Shown: piece by piece, positions 1 through 8,571 of the stretch
How positions within the stretch are numbered: position 1 is the first letter of the stretch
Layout: every line of letters starts with the position of its first letter
Assembly (NCBI GenBank): GCA_028345195.1
Contig: JAOMCX010000010.1
Span: 1-50,451, forward strand
DNA length: 50,451 bases
DNA from: Candidatus Nitrosopelagicus sp.
GTDB lineage: Archaea; Thermoproteota; Nitrososphaeria; Nitrososphaerales; Nitrosopumilaceae
Direction of reading: 5' to 3'
The notes under the pieces: model-generated
The model's input: only the letters and a program-made list of their open reading frames with translations
Database searches by the model: none
Told to the model about the DNA's origin: nothing
Made by a program: the position numbers and the translations under genes

Positions 1-585
1 AATTTTTGTGGCTGACACAAGTATTGTTTCATCTTGACATGTTATTCTTTCTTCAATATCTGGCTGTGTTGAAAATAACTCTGAACTATTTCCCATGTAT
101 GCGGCTCCACCAACAATAATTATCACTGCAATTATCCCTATTACTATCCCTACAAGTTTTCCTTTACCTGACTTTTTTGTAATTGTATTATCTGCTTCGA
201 CATGTTCGATAAATTTTTCCTCAATTGTTGGTTCTTTTGATGCTAATTCTTCTTTTTGTGGTTCCAGCTTTTTTGTTTCTGTGCGCGGCTTAATGTATGG
301 ATTTTCTGATGTCGCTTTAACTTCTGTAATTTTAAATGATGATTCTGTTGTTTTTCTAATTCTTGGGAAATTAGTTTTTTGTCTATCTGAAGGTTTCATT
401 TTGCTTGTCATTTGTCTATGTCTTGGTGTTAGATATTGCTCAACTAACGCATCAACATATTTTCTGTCTTGCATAGAAATCATGCTTCTTTTTTGAAATG
501 ATTCAATAATCTGTTTTAATCTGTCTGGATTACCTTTACCTATTTCCAGTAGTCTTAATGCATCATCTATGGTTGAATCTGACAT
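1..585 (-). CDS. membrane protein of unknown function, C-terminus cut by window edge
   Basis: The minus-strand frame is open from an ATG at 585 to the first base of the window: 195 codons with no stop, so the gene continues beyond the edge. It begins MSDSTIDDALRLLEIG. About 110 charged, proline- and glutamate-rich residues follow, with no recognisable domain. One strong transmembrane segment (LVGIVIGIIAVIIIVGGAAYM, roughly residues 145-165) comes next, and then an extracytoplasmic stretch begins. The layout is a cytoplasmic N-terminal region plus a single anchor. The short helical N-terminus (about 50 residues) looks like a small regulatory or interaction module, but that is inference. I do not recognise the family. 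Confidence 0.75.
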   Translation of the reverse strand, partial: MSDSTIDDALRLLEIGKGNPDRLKQIIESFQKRSMISMQDRKYVDALVEQYLTPRHRQMTSKMKPSDRQKTNFPRIRKTTESSFKITEVKATSENPYIKPRTETKKLEPQKEELASKEPTIEEKFIEHVEADNTITKKSGKGKLVGIVIGIIAVIIIVGGAAYMGNSSELFSTQPDIEERITCQDETILVSATKI

Positions 586-629
586 GTACTATCTTCTGTA
601 TTGAAATGTTTATAAAAATTAAGACAAAC

Positions 630-1262
630 TTACCATTCAACATCTTCTTTCATGACCAGTTTATCGTTCTCCATGGTAAATCCCATTATTTTCACTGTCT
701 CTTTTGCGGTTTTGGAATTTTTATCTAGTATTTTTGTGGCTAATTCTATTTTTTCTTCTTTACTCAAATTTTGCCCAATCTTGTATTTTCCATTCATTTC
801 TTTTGGTGTTACTCTGATTACAGCTGTTGCATCTAGTACGTCCATATCCTCTCTCATTGGGGTGTATTGTCCTTCTGGCTGATATTTTTTTATCAATCCG
901 TTTAATGCTAGAACTTTTTCTTTTTTGTCTTCCACCAAAATTGCTTCTCCTTTTATTACCACGCTAATGTATAATGTATCTGCAAGAGATGCATCATCTG
1001 GATCAGAAAAATACGATGGCAAAAATTCTAAATTTTTATCTACCTCAAAACCTACTTTGGAATTATGTTTGATATTTTCTATTTTTTCTCCTCTGATATG
1101 TGAGTGCATGTAAACTGAATTATCCAAAAAAACGAAATTCATTGGAATTATTTGAGGAAATCCTTCTTTGTCAATACTCGAAATTCTACCAGTACTTTCT
1201 TCACTCAAAAATTTAATAATCTTATCTTTGGATTTAATAATTAATTTTCCTACTAGTTGCAT
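630..1262 (-). CDS. pyridoxamine 5'-phosphate oxidase-related flavin-binding split-barrel protein
   Basis: The product has 210 residues. The N-terminal half has the split-barrel pattern of PNPOx-like FMN or F420 proteins: a helix ending in LSEESTGRISSIDKEGFPQIIPM, then FVFLDNSVYMHSHIRGEK, and VGFEVDKN, in which successive beta strands alternate with short turns (residues about 15-85). A second strand pair (YISVVIKGEAILVED) lies near residue 100. Relatives include pyridoxamine phosphate oxidases and nitroimidazole-resistance-like proteins, and they usually reduce or bind small molecules through a flavin. The substrate cannot be read from the sequence. The 60-residue C-terminal tail is helical and charged. 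The gene lies 27 bases downstream of an F420-type oxidoreductase on the same strand, so the two may be co-transcribed. A role in F420 chemistry is inference. Confidence 0.75.
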   Translation of the reverse strand: MQLVGKLIIKSKDKIIKFLSEESTGRISSIDKEGFPQIIPMNFVFLDNSVYMHSHIRGEKIENIKHNSKVGFEVDKNLEFLPSYFSDPDDASLADTLYISVVIKGEAILVEDKKEKVLALNGLIKKYQPEGQYTPMREDMDVLDATAVIRVTPKEMNGKYKIGQNLSKEEKIELATKILDKNSKTAKETVKIMGFTMENDKLVMKEDVEW

Positions 1263-1289
1263 ACGCTTAGAAATTTCTTGTTAGTTAAA

Positions 1290-2375
1290 TTATTTTTCTT
1301 GATCTTTGAAATATGGAATTACTTTATTTGCAAATTGATCAATAGAACCAAAGTAATTTGAGCCCCAGAATCTTATAACAAAATGGTTTACACCTGCTTG
1401 AAGGAATTTCTCAAATACTTCAATCACATCGTCTGGTGTACCCACTCCTACTGAAGATCTTGCAATTTTATCTGGAATTGTTGTTGCAGCTTCTCTCATC
1501 TTTACAATCCAATCTTGGTTTGACATTGAATATTCTGTAAAGTATTTTTTGAAATCAAATCCTTCTACATCTTTTAATCCGTGAACTCTAAGAACTTCTG
1601 GTTTAAACAAACTAACTTTGATTGCTTCTTTCATTTTTGCCCATGATGTTTCGGCATCATCTGAGAAATATACGTCGATATCTAATGCCATCTGGAAATC
1701 TTGTTTATCTTCTTCAGTTCTTTCATTTTCATTCATTGAATTAACAATTTGATCTTTATGATCTTCAAATAATTCTGGTGTATATCCAATTGGTAACCAT
1801 CCATCTCCATATTTACCTGTCATTCTTAGTGTACGTGGTCCTCCAGATGCCATGTAAATTGGAACATGTGGTTGTCGCACTGATTTTGCTTGAAGACACG
1901 CTTCTGTTAATTGATAATATTTTCCTTCCCAGGTTTTTCTATTATCTGGGTCTGAATCGTATAGTTGTTTGATAACTTGTAGTTGTTCTTCAAATTTTGA
2001 TACTGGTTTATCAAATGGAATGTTAAATTCTTTAAGATTTTGTGCTTCTCCTGCACCGATTCCTAATGTTCCTCTTCCTTTCGATAGTCTGTCTAATGTA
2101 ATTGATGCTAGTGCAATGTTTGATGGATGTCTTCGTAATGCATCTGTTACACAGGTTCCTAATTCTACGTTATTTGTAACTGCTGCAATTCCTGCAAGCA
2201 TAACCCATGGGTCATTGACAATTGCGTTACTCCATTGTGGAACATTTGAATGGTCCATGTACCAAATTGAATGATAACCTGTTTTGTCTGCTAAACTACA
2301 TGCTGTTAAAATTTGATCTTCAGTTAATCCTAATCTTGCTACGTTTAATCCATTTTGAATTCCGAATTTGAGCAT
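1290..2375 (-). CDS. LLM-class flavin/F420-dependent oxidoreductase (Mer-like)
   Basis: The 361-residue protein is a luciferase-like TIM barrel. Family signs are the N-terminal FGIQNGLNVARLGLTEDQIL, YHSIWYMDHS near residue 35, LGTCVTDALRRHPSNIALASITLDRLSKGR near 72-100 (the usual start of the cofactor-binding half), GIGAGEAQN, and PIYMASGGPRTLRMTGKYGDGWLP near 173. Length and motifs match F420-dependent enzymes such as methylenetetrahydromethanopterin reductase-like and glucose-6-phosphate dehydrogenase-like members. Thaumarchaea make F420, so F420 is the likelier cofactor. The true substrate is unknown. A purine-rich AGGT lies just before the ATG. It follows the iron-type alcohol dehydrogenase by 91 bases on the same strand, so the two may be separate units. 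Confidence 0.85.
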   Translation of the reverse strand: MLKFGIQNGLNVARLGLTEDQILTACSLADKTGYHSIWYMDHSNVPQWSNAIVNDPWVMLAGIAAVTNNVELGTCVTDALRRHPSNIALASITLDRLSKGRGTLGIGAGEAQNLKEFNIPFDKPVSKFEEQLQVIKQLYDSDPDNRKTWEGKYYQLTEACLQAKSVRQPHVPIYMASGGPRTLRMTGKYGDGWLPIGYTPELFEDHKDQIVNSMNENERTEEDKQDFQMALDIDVYFSDDAETSWAKMKEAIKVSLFKPEVLRVHGLKDVEGFDFKKYFTEYSMSNQDWIVKMREAATTIPDKIARSSVGVGTPDDVIEVFEKFLQAGVNHFVIRFWGSNYFGSIDQFANKVIPYFKDQEK

Positions 2376-2466
2376 TTTACCTGAAAATACTCGATAACGG
2401 GTGTTAATAAAGCATGGCGGTTTATGTTGCCACTATTAAATAAAAATATAAAAAAGAAATAATGTT

Positions 2467-3411
2467 TTAGAGATTTCCAGCTTTAATGTCGTTAAGACAT
2501 TTTACAACGTCTTCTTTTGAAATTGGAATTGGATTTGGATCTAAATGACCTTTGTCTGTCATTACTACATCTGCTGCTTGATCAACATCTGCTTTTAGTT
2601 CTAATCTATCAAATCCCATCTTCTCGATAATTTCTTTGAATCTGTCATAAAATATCGACTTGTTATGTTTGTGGGCAACTGTGGTACATGATGACAATGA
2701 ATAGCCATGTGGTACACCTTCATTTGAAAAGACATATGATAATGCATGTCCTAATGTGGTTGAACAGTTTCCGAAACCCATTCCTGATAACATGGATCCG
2801 TATGGATAATTCTCTGGTTTATCATTCATGATTGCATCATACAATACATCAAATGCTTGTTTACACAATGTTTTGGTAAGATCATTTCCAAGTTTACTGT
2901 CATAACCTTCCGTTGCTTGTGCACATGCATCACATACTGAACTTTTGATAACTTGCTCTGGCGTTCCGTCCATAAAGTATGAATCAATTACTGCTCTATC
3001 TGCAAGGAATCTATCCTCTCGTAACAGTTTCTTTTTTCCATCAAACTTTAGAACACAATATGTTGTCATTTCTGCACCTGTTCCAAATGTTGTAGGAATT
3101 AGAATTTTTTCTACATCCATTTCTGAAGCAGCATATTTTACAACGTCCATTGAACTTCCGCCTCCTAATCCAATCATTGCACTAATGTTTTTGGATTTGT
3201 ATTCTTCAATTACCTCTTTAACCATTTCAATTGATGGTTCTGGTTGGACTTTGTCGTACAAGATATAATCCTGTATGCCCATTTTCCCTAACCATTTGTC
3301 AGATAATTCTGGAGGTACGGTTGTAACTACTAAAGCATTTTTTGGATATTCAGCTTGTGATAATGCATCTTCCCCAAATTGAATTACTTTGGGAATTCTT
3401 ACTGTATCCAT
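2467..3411 (-). CDS. short iron-containing-type alcohol dehydrogenase (possible semialdehyde reductase)
   Basis: The 314-residue protein has the group III (iron) ADH fold. It shows GLGGGSSMD (81-89, NAD(P) binding), IPTTFGTGAEMT (105-116), and the C-terminal helical domain with GHALSY (H222) and PHG (H235). In the family the metal is held by Asp, His, His, His. Here Asp161 and both C-terminal His are present, but the residue four after Asp161 is Gln165 (DACAQ) rather than His. The protein is also shorter than the usual 380 or so residues. Nitrosopumilus maritimus uses a protein of this family (Nmar_1110) as malonic semialdehyde reductase in its carbon-fixation cycle. This gene could be that enzyme, a succinic semialdehyde reductase or a paralogue, and the sequence alone does not decide. 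It is divergent from the glycerate kinase, with 78 bases between. Confidence 0.8.
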   Translation of the reverse strand: MDTVRIPKVIQFGEDALSQAEYPKNALVVTTVPPELSDKWLGKMGIQDYILYDKVQPEPSIEMVKEVIEEYKSKNISAMIGLGGGSSMDVVKYAASEMDVEKILIPTTFGTGAEMTTYCVLKFDGKKKLLREDRFLADRAVIDSYFMDGTPEQVIKSSVCDACAQATEGYDSKLGNDLTKTLCKQAFDVLYDAIMNDKPENYPYGSMLSGMGFGNCSTTLGHALSYVFSNEGVPHGYSLSSCTTVAHKHNKSIFYDRFKEIIEKMGFDRLELKADVDQAADVVMTDKGHLDPNPIPISKEDVVKCLNDIKAGNL

Positions 3412-3489
3412 ATTTGATATGAAATACTATTCTTACTTATACCTTCCAATATCAAAAACTTAAGTTATTTTCATTTCAATCATAATTAG

Positions 3490-4341
3490 TTGATCAAAAC
3501 TCCTTCAAAACTACCTCTCAATCATAATTCTCGTGACATTCTAAAAATATTGAATGAAGGTATGATTGAATCAATTCCTTCTACACATCTAAAAAAACAC
3601 ATATTAAAAAATAAAATAAAAACTCCTTCATCTCAAATAGATCTTAAAAAATTCAATCGTGTATTTCTAATTGCAATTGGTAAATCTGCAGGTACCATGA
3701 CCGAATATGTTTCGAAAAAAATTAATTTTGAAAGTGGAATAGTTGTTGTACCAAAAGGGGTTGTACCAAAAATAGACACTCCAACTTTCAAAGTAATTAC
3801 CTCTGGGCATCCTCTCCCAAACCACAACAGTCTAAAATCTGGAAAAGCCTTAATCAAATTTTTGAATGACACAACAAAACATGATTTCGTATTATTTCTT
3901 ATTTCGGGTGGCGGGTCTGCATTATCTGTATTACCTAATTCAATTTCTTTGCGCGATAAAATACGTGTAAATCATGAATTAATCAGATCGGGTGCTAACA
4001 TTAACGAAATTGCATGCATTCGTAAGCATTTATCACTAATCAAAGGTGGACGTTTAATTCAAAAAATGAATTGTAATGGAATATCATTTCTTGTTTCTGA
4101 TGTAATTGGAGATGATATCGGTTCCATTGCCTCGGGGCTTACTTCATATGATAAATCAACTTTTTCAGATGCACTTAGAATTGTGAAAAAATTCTCTCTT
4201 GAACATAAACTTCCAAAATCTGCATTATCTGTTCTAAAATCTGGGGCTAATGGAGAAATATCTGAAACTCCAAAAAAACCTAGGATTAAAAATATTATAC
4301 TTTTAAACAATTCTATTTGTCTCGAAAAAAATGAAATCTAA
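3490..4341 (+). CDS. glycerate 2-kinase, N-terminal fragment
   Basis: This is the larger, 283-residue piece. It holds the nucleotide-binding region: a phosphate-site SGGGSALSVLP near residue 138, LIAIGKSAGTM near 57, VITSGHPLPNHNS near 100 and LVSDVIGDDIGSIASGLT near 201. The start is TTG at 3490, directly after an in-frame stop (3487-3489). The first residues (NHNSRDILKILNEGM) align with the family's usual N-terminal helix, so a later ATG would cut into it. The last few residues after Leu-Glu are out of frame with the family. Confidence 0.75.
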   Translation: MIKTPSKLPLNHNSRDILKILNEGMIESIPSTHLKKHILKNKIKTPSSQIDLKKFNRVFLIAIGKSAGTMTEYVSKKINFESGIVVVPKGVVPKIDTPTFKVITSGHPLPNHNSLKSGKALIKFLNDTTKHDFVLFLISGGGSALSVLPNSISLRDKIRVNHELIRSGANINEIACIRKHLSLIKGGRLIQKMNCNGISFLVSDVIGDDIGSIASGLTSYDKSTFSDALRIVKKFSLEHKLPKSALSVLKSGANGEISETPKKPRIKNIILLNNSICLEKNEI

Positions 4342-4774
4342 ATCTAACAAATTAGGTTACAACACAACTGTAATATCTAATATTAATAATCATATAGAAA
4401 ATACTACAAAACATATTGTAGATGTGGCGATTAAGTCTAGAGATAATTGCATAGTTTTTGGTGGAGAACCAACTGTTAATGTAACTGGAAATGGAAAAGG
4501 TGGACGTAATCAAGAACTTGTATTACGCTTATATGAAAAATTAAAATCTAACAAATACAACTTCACATTTGCATCAATAGGAACTGATGGAATTGATGGA
4601 AATACAAAATTTGCTGGTTCTCTATTTTCTACTGAGTACGAATATGATGGTACACCATATTTAAAAAATAATGACTCTTCATCATTTTTTAAAAAATTTG
4701 GAGGATTAATTGAAACAGGTGTTACTCAAAACAATGTAAATGACATTGGTGTAATTATTAGACATAACCTTTAG
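4331..4774 (+). CDS. glycerate 2-kinase, C-terminal MOFRL fragment
   Basis: This is a 147-residue open frame carrying the MOFRL domain: FGGEPTVNVTGNGKGGRNQELVLR near residue 45-68 and ASIGTDGIDGNTKFAGS near 83-100, both hallmarks of glycerate kinases. The apparent ATG at 4331 lies inside the poly-A break and is probably not a real start. The 3' end overlaps the convergent hypothetical gene by 17 bases. Confidence 0.7.
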   Translation: MKSKSNKLGYNTTVISNINNHIENTTKHIVDVAIKSRDNCIVFGGEPTVNVTGNGKGGRNQELVLRLYEKLKSNKYNFTFASIGTDGIDGNTKFAGSLFSTEYEYDGTPYLKNNDSSSFFKKFGGLIETGVTQNNVNDIGVIIRHNL

Positions 4775-5198
4775 AATCTCTTCCTGCAGTATCTTCTTTT
4801 GCAAACAGATGTCTTGTTGCAATATTTTTTCTAGATTCTATAAATTTATAATTTATTTTTAATTTTCTCAAATTTGTTAATTGATTTATGAAGTATACTT
4901 TATCATTAATTATTTCATTATCATTTTTCTCTCCTTTAGTCATAATTCCAAACATTATTTCTGAATCACACATTACATTAACTACATCATTATCTTTGAT
5001 GATGTTTACGCCTAATCCCCAGTAAATTCCCACATGAAGTGCAACAAATTTAGATTCTTCATTATCTGTTATGTTTAATTTTCCTCCGGATCGAAATGCT
5101 GGTGGATGTTCTCTTATTTGATCTGCAATATCATTTTCTGTTTTTATTGACCATGAATATTCTTTGGTATTGCCATCAAAGAAAATTTCATGTTCCAT
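4758..5198 (-). CDS. hypothetical protein
   Basis: The 146-residue soluble protein is not one I recognise. It starts MEHEIFFDGNTKEYSWSI. There is no signal peptide or membrane segment, and there are only two Cys residues. A glycine- and hydrophobic-rich centre (FVALHVGIYWGLGVNII, about residues 51-67) suggests a compact beta fold, and the C-terminal third is rich in Lys, Asn and Ile. It is convergent with the glycerate kinase (17-base overlap of the ends) and divergent from the small gene at 5275. Codon use looks like the neighbours. Probably a lineage-specific thaumarchaeal protein. Confidence 0.65.
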   Translation of the reverse strand: MEHEIFFDGNTKEYSWSIKTENDIADQIREHPPAFRSGGKLNITDNEESKFVALHVGIYWGLGVNIIKDNDVVNVMCDSEIMFGIMTKGEKNDNEIINDKVYFINQLTNLRKLKINYKFIESRKNIATRHLFAKEDTAGRDSKGYV

Positions 5199-5274
5199 AA
5201 GTCAACCAAAAAGGTGTTTTTTGTCTATTTAATTTGTATTCTGGTCTTAATGATCCACATTGAAATTAATTTTC

Positions 5275-5481
5275 ATGATGAAGTCACATAATTTCTTCAG
5301 AAAGATGGTTGATGAATTAGTAGAATTCTCAGCACATGATCCTGAATTGGCTGACGGAATAAAATGGCTAGATACTCAGGCTCAAAAAAAGGGCATCACA
5401 TTCTATGATATGGTTTTTGAAGTATTATACAGCCACGATGTAAATTCAAAAGCTCAAAACTGGTTGAAAACAAGAAATTAA
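5275..5481 (+). CDS. small conserved-looking hypothetical protein
   Basis: This encodes a helical protein of about 68 residues (FFRKMVDELVEFSAHDPELADGIKWLDTQAQKKGITFYDMVFEVLYSHDV). I placed the start at the tandem ATGs (5275/5278). An in-frame TTG at 5260 is possible but adds only a hydrophobic KLIF stretch. There are no membrane or metal motifs. Its stop abuts the stop of the convergent citrate synthase gene with no base between. The amphipathic helices would suit a small adaptor or regulator, but no function can be assigned. Confidence 0.6.
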   Translation: MMKSHNFFRKMVDELVEFSAHDPELADGIKWLDTQAQKKGITFYDMVFEVLYSHDVNSKAQNWLKTRN

Positions 5482-6645
5482 TTATTTTCGATCTTCTATT
5501 GGTATGTAATTACATCCTTGCGGACCTTCATATTTTCCAACGTATGTTGCTTTAGGTCTGTATAGCATTGGTTTTGGAGCTGCTTCTGCAAATTTTTCTT
5601 CAATGACATGTGCGGTCCATCCTGAAACTCTTGATATCGCAAAAATTGGTGTATTCAAGTCCATTGGAATATTTAGCATATAGTAAACTGATGCACTGTA
5701 AAGATCAACATTTGGAAAAATATCTCTTTCTTTTCTGTTTTTCATTATTTCGGCAGTCGTCTCTTCTACCTTTTTTGTAATCTCAAACCATGGTAATCCT
5801 GTTTTTTTAGATAATTTTTTAGATAATTCTTTTAGAACCATTGAGCGAGGATCTACTGTTTTGTAAACTGCATGCCCCATGCCCATAATTCTATCTCCAT
5901 TTTCAATTTTAGATTTAACCCACTCTTTTGCATTATTTTCATCTTTGATATCTAGTAACATTTTCATAACTTCATAATTTGCTCCTCCATGTAATTCTCC
6001 ACTTAATGCACCAACTGCTGCACTAACTGCAGAATACATGTGTGCTCGAGTTGAAGCAACCTCTCTTGCAGCAAAAGTAGATGCGTTAAATGTATGATCT
6101 GCATGTAGAATTAAACAAACATCAAACACACGTTCCATTTCTTTATCTGGTTTGTTTCCTGTTAACATGTATAGGAAATTTGATGCATGACTCAATTCTG
6201 GATCTGGCTGAATTGGTTCTTTGTCATTTCTGACTCTTTCCCAACTTGAAATGATGGTTGGGACTTTGGCAATTAGATTGATTGCTCTTTGTTGACTAAT
6301 CTCTTTTTCAGTTCCTTGCTCATCATAATAGCCTGCCAACGCTGCAACAAATGCTTGTAACACATCCATGGGATGGGCATTTTTTCTCCAGTTTCTCATA
6401 TTTTTTTGCATTTGTTCGGGAATTACCCTTGCTTCTTTTAGCTTTGATGTAAACTCTTCAAATTCTATCTTATTTGGCAAATGATCATGTAACAGTAAAA
6501 AGCAGCATTCCTCAAAATTTGAATTTTTTGTTAAATCTAAAACATCAAATCCACGATAAATGAGCTTACCCTTTTCACCATCAATTAGAGATATTTTTGT
6601 ATCTGCAATTGGGATATTTCGTAATCCGATATTTTTAGTTTCCAT
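5482..6645 (-). CDS. gltA: citrate synthase
   Basis: The product is 387 residues, the normal length for the archaeal/Gram-positive citrate synthase type. It condenses acetyl-CoA and oxaloacetate. The catalytic set is visible: His219 in GELHGGANYE, His258 in MGMGHAVYKTVDPR, and Asp314 in NVDLYSASVYY. Further family signs are KGKLIYRGFDVLDL near residue 26 and the C-terminal NTPIFAISRVSGWTAHVIEE. The related 2-methylcitrate synthase cannot be fully excluded, but no propionate genes are nearby. In an autotrophic ammonia oxidiser it would feed 2-oxoglutarate synthesis. The minus-strand ATG is at 6645, with only 36 bases to the next plus-strand frame. Confidence 0.92.
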   Translation of the reverse strand: METKNIGLRNIPIADTKISLIDGEKGKLIYRGFDVLDLTKNSNFEECCFLLLHDHLPNKIEFEEFTSKLKEARVIPEQMQKNMRNWRKNAHPMDVLQAFVAALAGYYDEQGTEKEISQQRAINLIAKVPTIISSWERVRNDKEPIQPDPELSHASNFLYMLTGNKPDKEMERVFDVCLILHADHTFNASTFAAREVASTRAHMYSAVSAAVGALSGELHGGANYEVMKMLLDIKDENNAKEWVKSKIENGDRIMGMGHAVYKTVDPRSMVLKELSKKLSKKTGLPWFEITKKVEETTAEIMKNRKERDIFPNVDLYSASVYYMLNIPMDLNTPIFAISRVSGWTAHVIEEKFAEAAPKPMLYRPKATYVGKYEGPQGCNYIPIEDRK

Positions 6646-6783
6646 ACATTCCTCGTAATTTTTCGACTTTTAAATTTTCAAGTGAATTATGTCATATCTG
6701 AGAATTCTCAGTCAATACTTTTCGATGTAGTAAGTCTAAAGAATCAAAGCTTGAGCATATTAGATCATATTTTATTAATTTAC

Positions 6784-6915
6784 ATGTCTACCTTATCTGA
6801 GCGTGAAATGAGACAGCGAATTGATGAAGAAATTCTTAACGCAACGCCTGAATTTTTACAAGTAATTCAAAAATTTGATCAAGAAAAACCAATTGAATTA
6901 TTCCACAATTTATGA
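6784..6915 (+). CDS. small hypothetical protein
   Basis: The C-terminal part of this frame reads MSTLSEREMRQRIDEEILNATPEFLQVIQKFDQEKP, a hydrophilic amphipathic pattern typical of a real small protein (43 residues). I chose the ATG at 6784. An upstream GTG at 6682 would give 77 residues, but the added part (ILFDVVSLKNQSLSILDHILLIY) looks less protein-like. No known family. It sits alone between citrate synthase (divergent) and the DHH phosphoesterase. Confidence 0.45.
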   Translation: MSTLSEREMRQRIDEEILNATPEFLQVIQKFDQEKPIELFHNL

Positions 6916-7019
6916 GATTTATTCTACAATCATTAATTCAGAAAAAACCATATCTGCAAAATCAAAACAAAAATAATCATTTTTGGTTTAAATGTGGGTT
7001 CCTCTAATTTTCAACATTA

Positions 7020-8015
7020 ATGGTAGCTAAAATCAAAAAATCAAAAATTGTTTGTGTCTCCCACAGAGAGGATGCAGACGGTATTAGCTCTGCGGCGTTA
7101 ATTAAACAAGCATTTGGAGGTGAAACGATTCTTGTGGATTATCCTGGAATGATGGATAGTATGGAACCTCTAAGAACTGATCAAAAATTAAAAGAATTGT
7201 ATATCTGTGATGTTGGATTAAATAAAAAAAATGAATCTGATTTTGTTGAACTTTTAACCCAATTAAGAAAGCGAAGTGTAAAAGTTGCATATATTGATCA
7301 TCATGATCTTGATAAGAAAATTATAAAACAATTAGAAAAAATCAAAGTCAAAGTGGTTCATGATACAAATGAATGTGCAGCTGTTCAAGTTTACAATACG
7401 TACAAAAATAAATTAAAAGATCATGCTGCATTCATTGCTGCTTGTGCTGCAATAACTGATTATATGGAAGATAGACCACTTGGTTCTAAACTATTACAAA
7501 TATTTGATAGACAATTTGCATTAATCAGTGCAACTGTAATGACATACAATATTGTCGGACATCAAAAAGAACCTGATTATTTGTTGTATTTGGTAGATGA
7601 ACTAAGTGAATCAAAATATCCACACGAAATTCCAAACTCTTACGAATTTGCACAATTACAAGTTGACAAACTTGCTCAAATATTTTCAAAAGTGAAAAAA
7701 AATATGAAAGTAAAAAAGAATTTAGGTTATATGGAAATCACTGATTCTGGTGCAAGTGGAGCTGTAAATTTTGTACTTGGTTTATCTGGAAAAGATGTTG
7801 GTATTGCATACAAAGAACGTGTTGATTATGGTGTGTATGCTGTATCTGTTAGAGGTTCAAAACAATGTAAAATACATCTTGGAAAACTAGTTAACAAAAT
7901 AACTGCTGAAATTGGTGGTTCTGGTGGTGGTCATGACAAAGCATGTGGTGCATCAATTCCAAAAGCAAAAATATCGAAATTTATCAATGCAATAAATTCT
8001 GCATTGGAAAAATAG
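7020..8015 (+). CDS. DHH-family phosphoesterase (RecJ/oligoribonuclease-like)
   Basis: The 331-residue protein has both halves of the DHH superfamily. The N-terminal half has SHREDADGISSAALI (metal site DADG, about residue 18), ICDVGLN near 64 and the defining IDHHDLDKK near 92, which bind two manganese ions. The C-terminal DHHA1 half ends with GGSGGGHDKACGASIP near 300-315, which contacts the nucleotide. Members are single-strand exonucleases (RecJ-like, GINS-associated nuclease in other archaea), nanoRNases or cyclic-dinucleotide phosphodiesterases. The substrate here is not decidable. No membrane or PAS domain is present, so a soluble DNA/RNA enzyme is likelier. The hemerythrin-like gene follows after one base, so the two form an operon. 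Confidence 0.85.
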   Translation: MVAKIKKSKIVCVSHREDADGISSAALIKQAFGGETILVDYPGMMDSMEPLRTDQKLKELYICDVGLNKKNESDFVELLTQLRKRSVKVAYIDHHDLDKKIIKQLEKIKVKVVHDTNECAAVQVYNTYKNKLKDHAAFIAACAAITDYMEDRPLGSKLLQIFDRQFALISATVMTYNIVGHQKEPDYLLYLVDELSESKYPHEIPNSYEFAQLQVDKLAQIFSKVKKNMKVKKNLGYMEITDSGASGAVNFVLGLSGKDVGIAYKERVDYGVYAVSVRGSKQCKIHLGKLVNKITAEIGGSGGGHDKACGASIPKAKISKFINAINSALEK

Positions 8016-8016
8016 A

Positions 8017-8571
8017 TTGTCAACTGAATCACTACGTAAAGATCATAAATTAATTGAAAAAGTATTACAGGCTCTATCTGCTACAATCAAACTTCTAAGA
8101 GATGGAAAAAAAATTCCTGAACAAATATTACTTCCAACACTTGATTTCACTCAAAATTTTACTGATGTTTGTCATCATGGTAAAGAGGAGGAAGCATTAT
8201 TTCCTGCACTTGAAAAATCCGGAATGCCTACGACCATGGGCCCGATACATATGATGTTAATTGAACATAAAAGAACCAAAGAAATTGCAGAACACATCGG
8301 TTTGGCATCAAAAAAGTATCTTGAAACTGGTGATTCTGCCTATTTGATAGAAACTTTGGAACTTTACGTTCAACATGTAACTGAACATTTGTGGAAAGAA
8401 AATAACCGATTATTCATGATGGCTGATACACGATTAAACTCAGCTTCGCATGAAATTGATAAGAATTTGGATCATGTAGAAGAAAAAAAACTCACTGAAT
8501 TAGGAAAAACTCGTTCACACTATGAATCTCTTGTAGATGAATTAGAAAAAAATGTCTCTGAAATTAATTAG
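8017..8571 (+). CDS. hemerythrin-like (HHE) cation-binding domain protein
   Basis: The 184-residue protein is a four-helix bundle of the HHE family. Candidate di-iron ligands are visible in order: H10 (RKDHKLIEKV), HHGKEEEALFP near residue 54, IEHKRTKEIAEH near 83, and the VTEHLWKEN near 121. Such proteins bind oxygen, nitric oxide or sense iron and redox state. In an ammonia oxidiser, NO or O2 handling is a reasonable inference. The start is TTG at 8017, one base after the upstream stop. No ATG lies in the conserved first helix, so TTG is preferred. The end overlaps the convergent RidA gene by 8 bases. The last 50 residues are a charged helical tail. Confidence 0.85.
   Translation: MSTESLRKDHKLIEKVLQALSATIKLLRDGKKIPEQILLPTLDFTQNFTDVCHHGKEEEALFPALEKSGMPTTMGPIHMMLIEHKRTKEIAEHIGLASKKYLETGDSAYLIETLELYVQHVTEHLWKENNRLFMMADTRLNSASHEIDKNLDHVEEKKLTELGKTRSHYESLVDELEKNVSEIN

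Larger units (their letters stand above)
3490..4774 (+). pseudogene. glycerate 2-kinase (MOFRL/GckA type), frame broken once
   Basis: Two overlapping reading frames together encode one complete glycerate 2-kinase of about 428 residues. The enzyme phosphorylates D-glycerate to 2-phosphoglycerate, feeding lower glycolysis. The frame changes at a run of seven A (4325-4331). With six A the text would read SICLEKMKSKSNKLGYNTTVIS, which is what the family shows at this place (a strand ending in Leu-Glu, a helix, then LGY). With seven A the first frame stops eight codons later, at 4339-4341. Both halves keep conserved motifs, so decay is recent or not real. It may be a sequencing error, a fresh mutation, or a frame restored by polymerase slippage. 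Confidence 0.8.

Noticed and set aside
95-496. Plus-strand frame of 133 residues at the window start
   Set aside because: It is antisense to the membrane protein reading 585 to 1, whose frame has a clear anchor helix and good composition.
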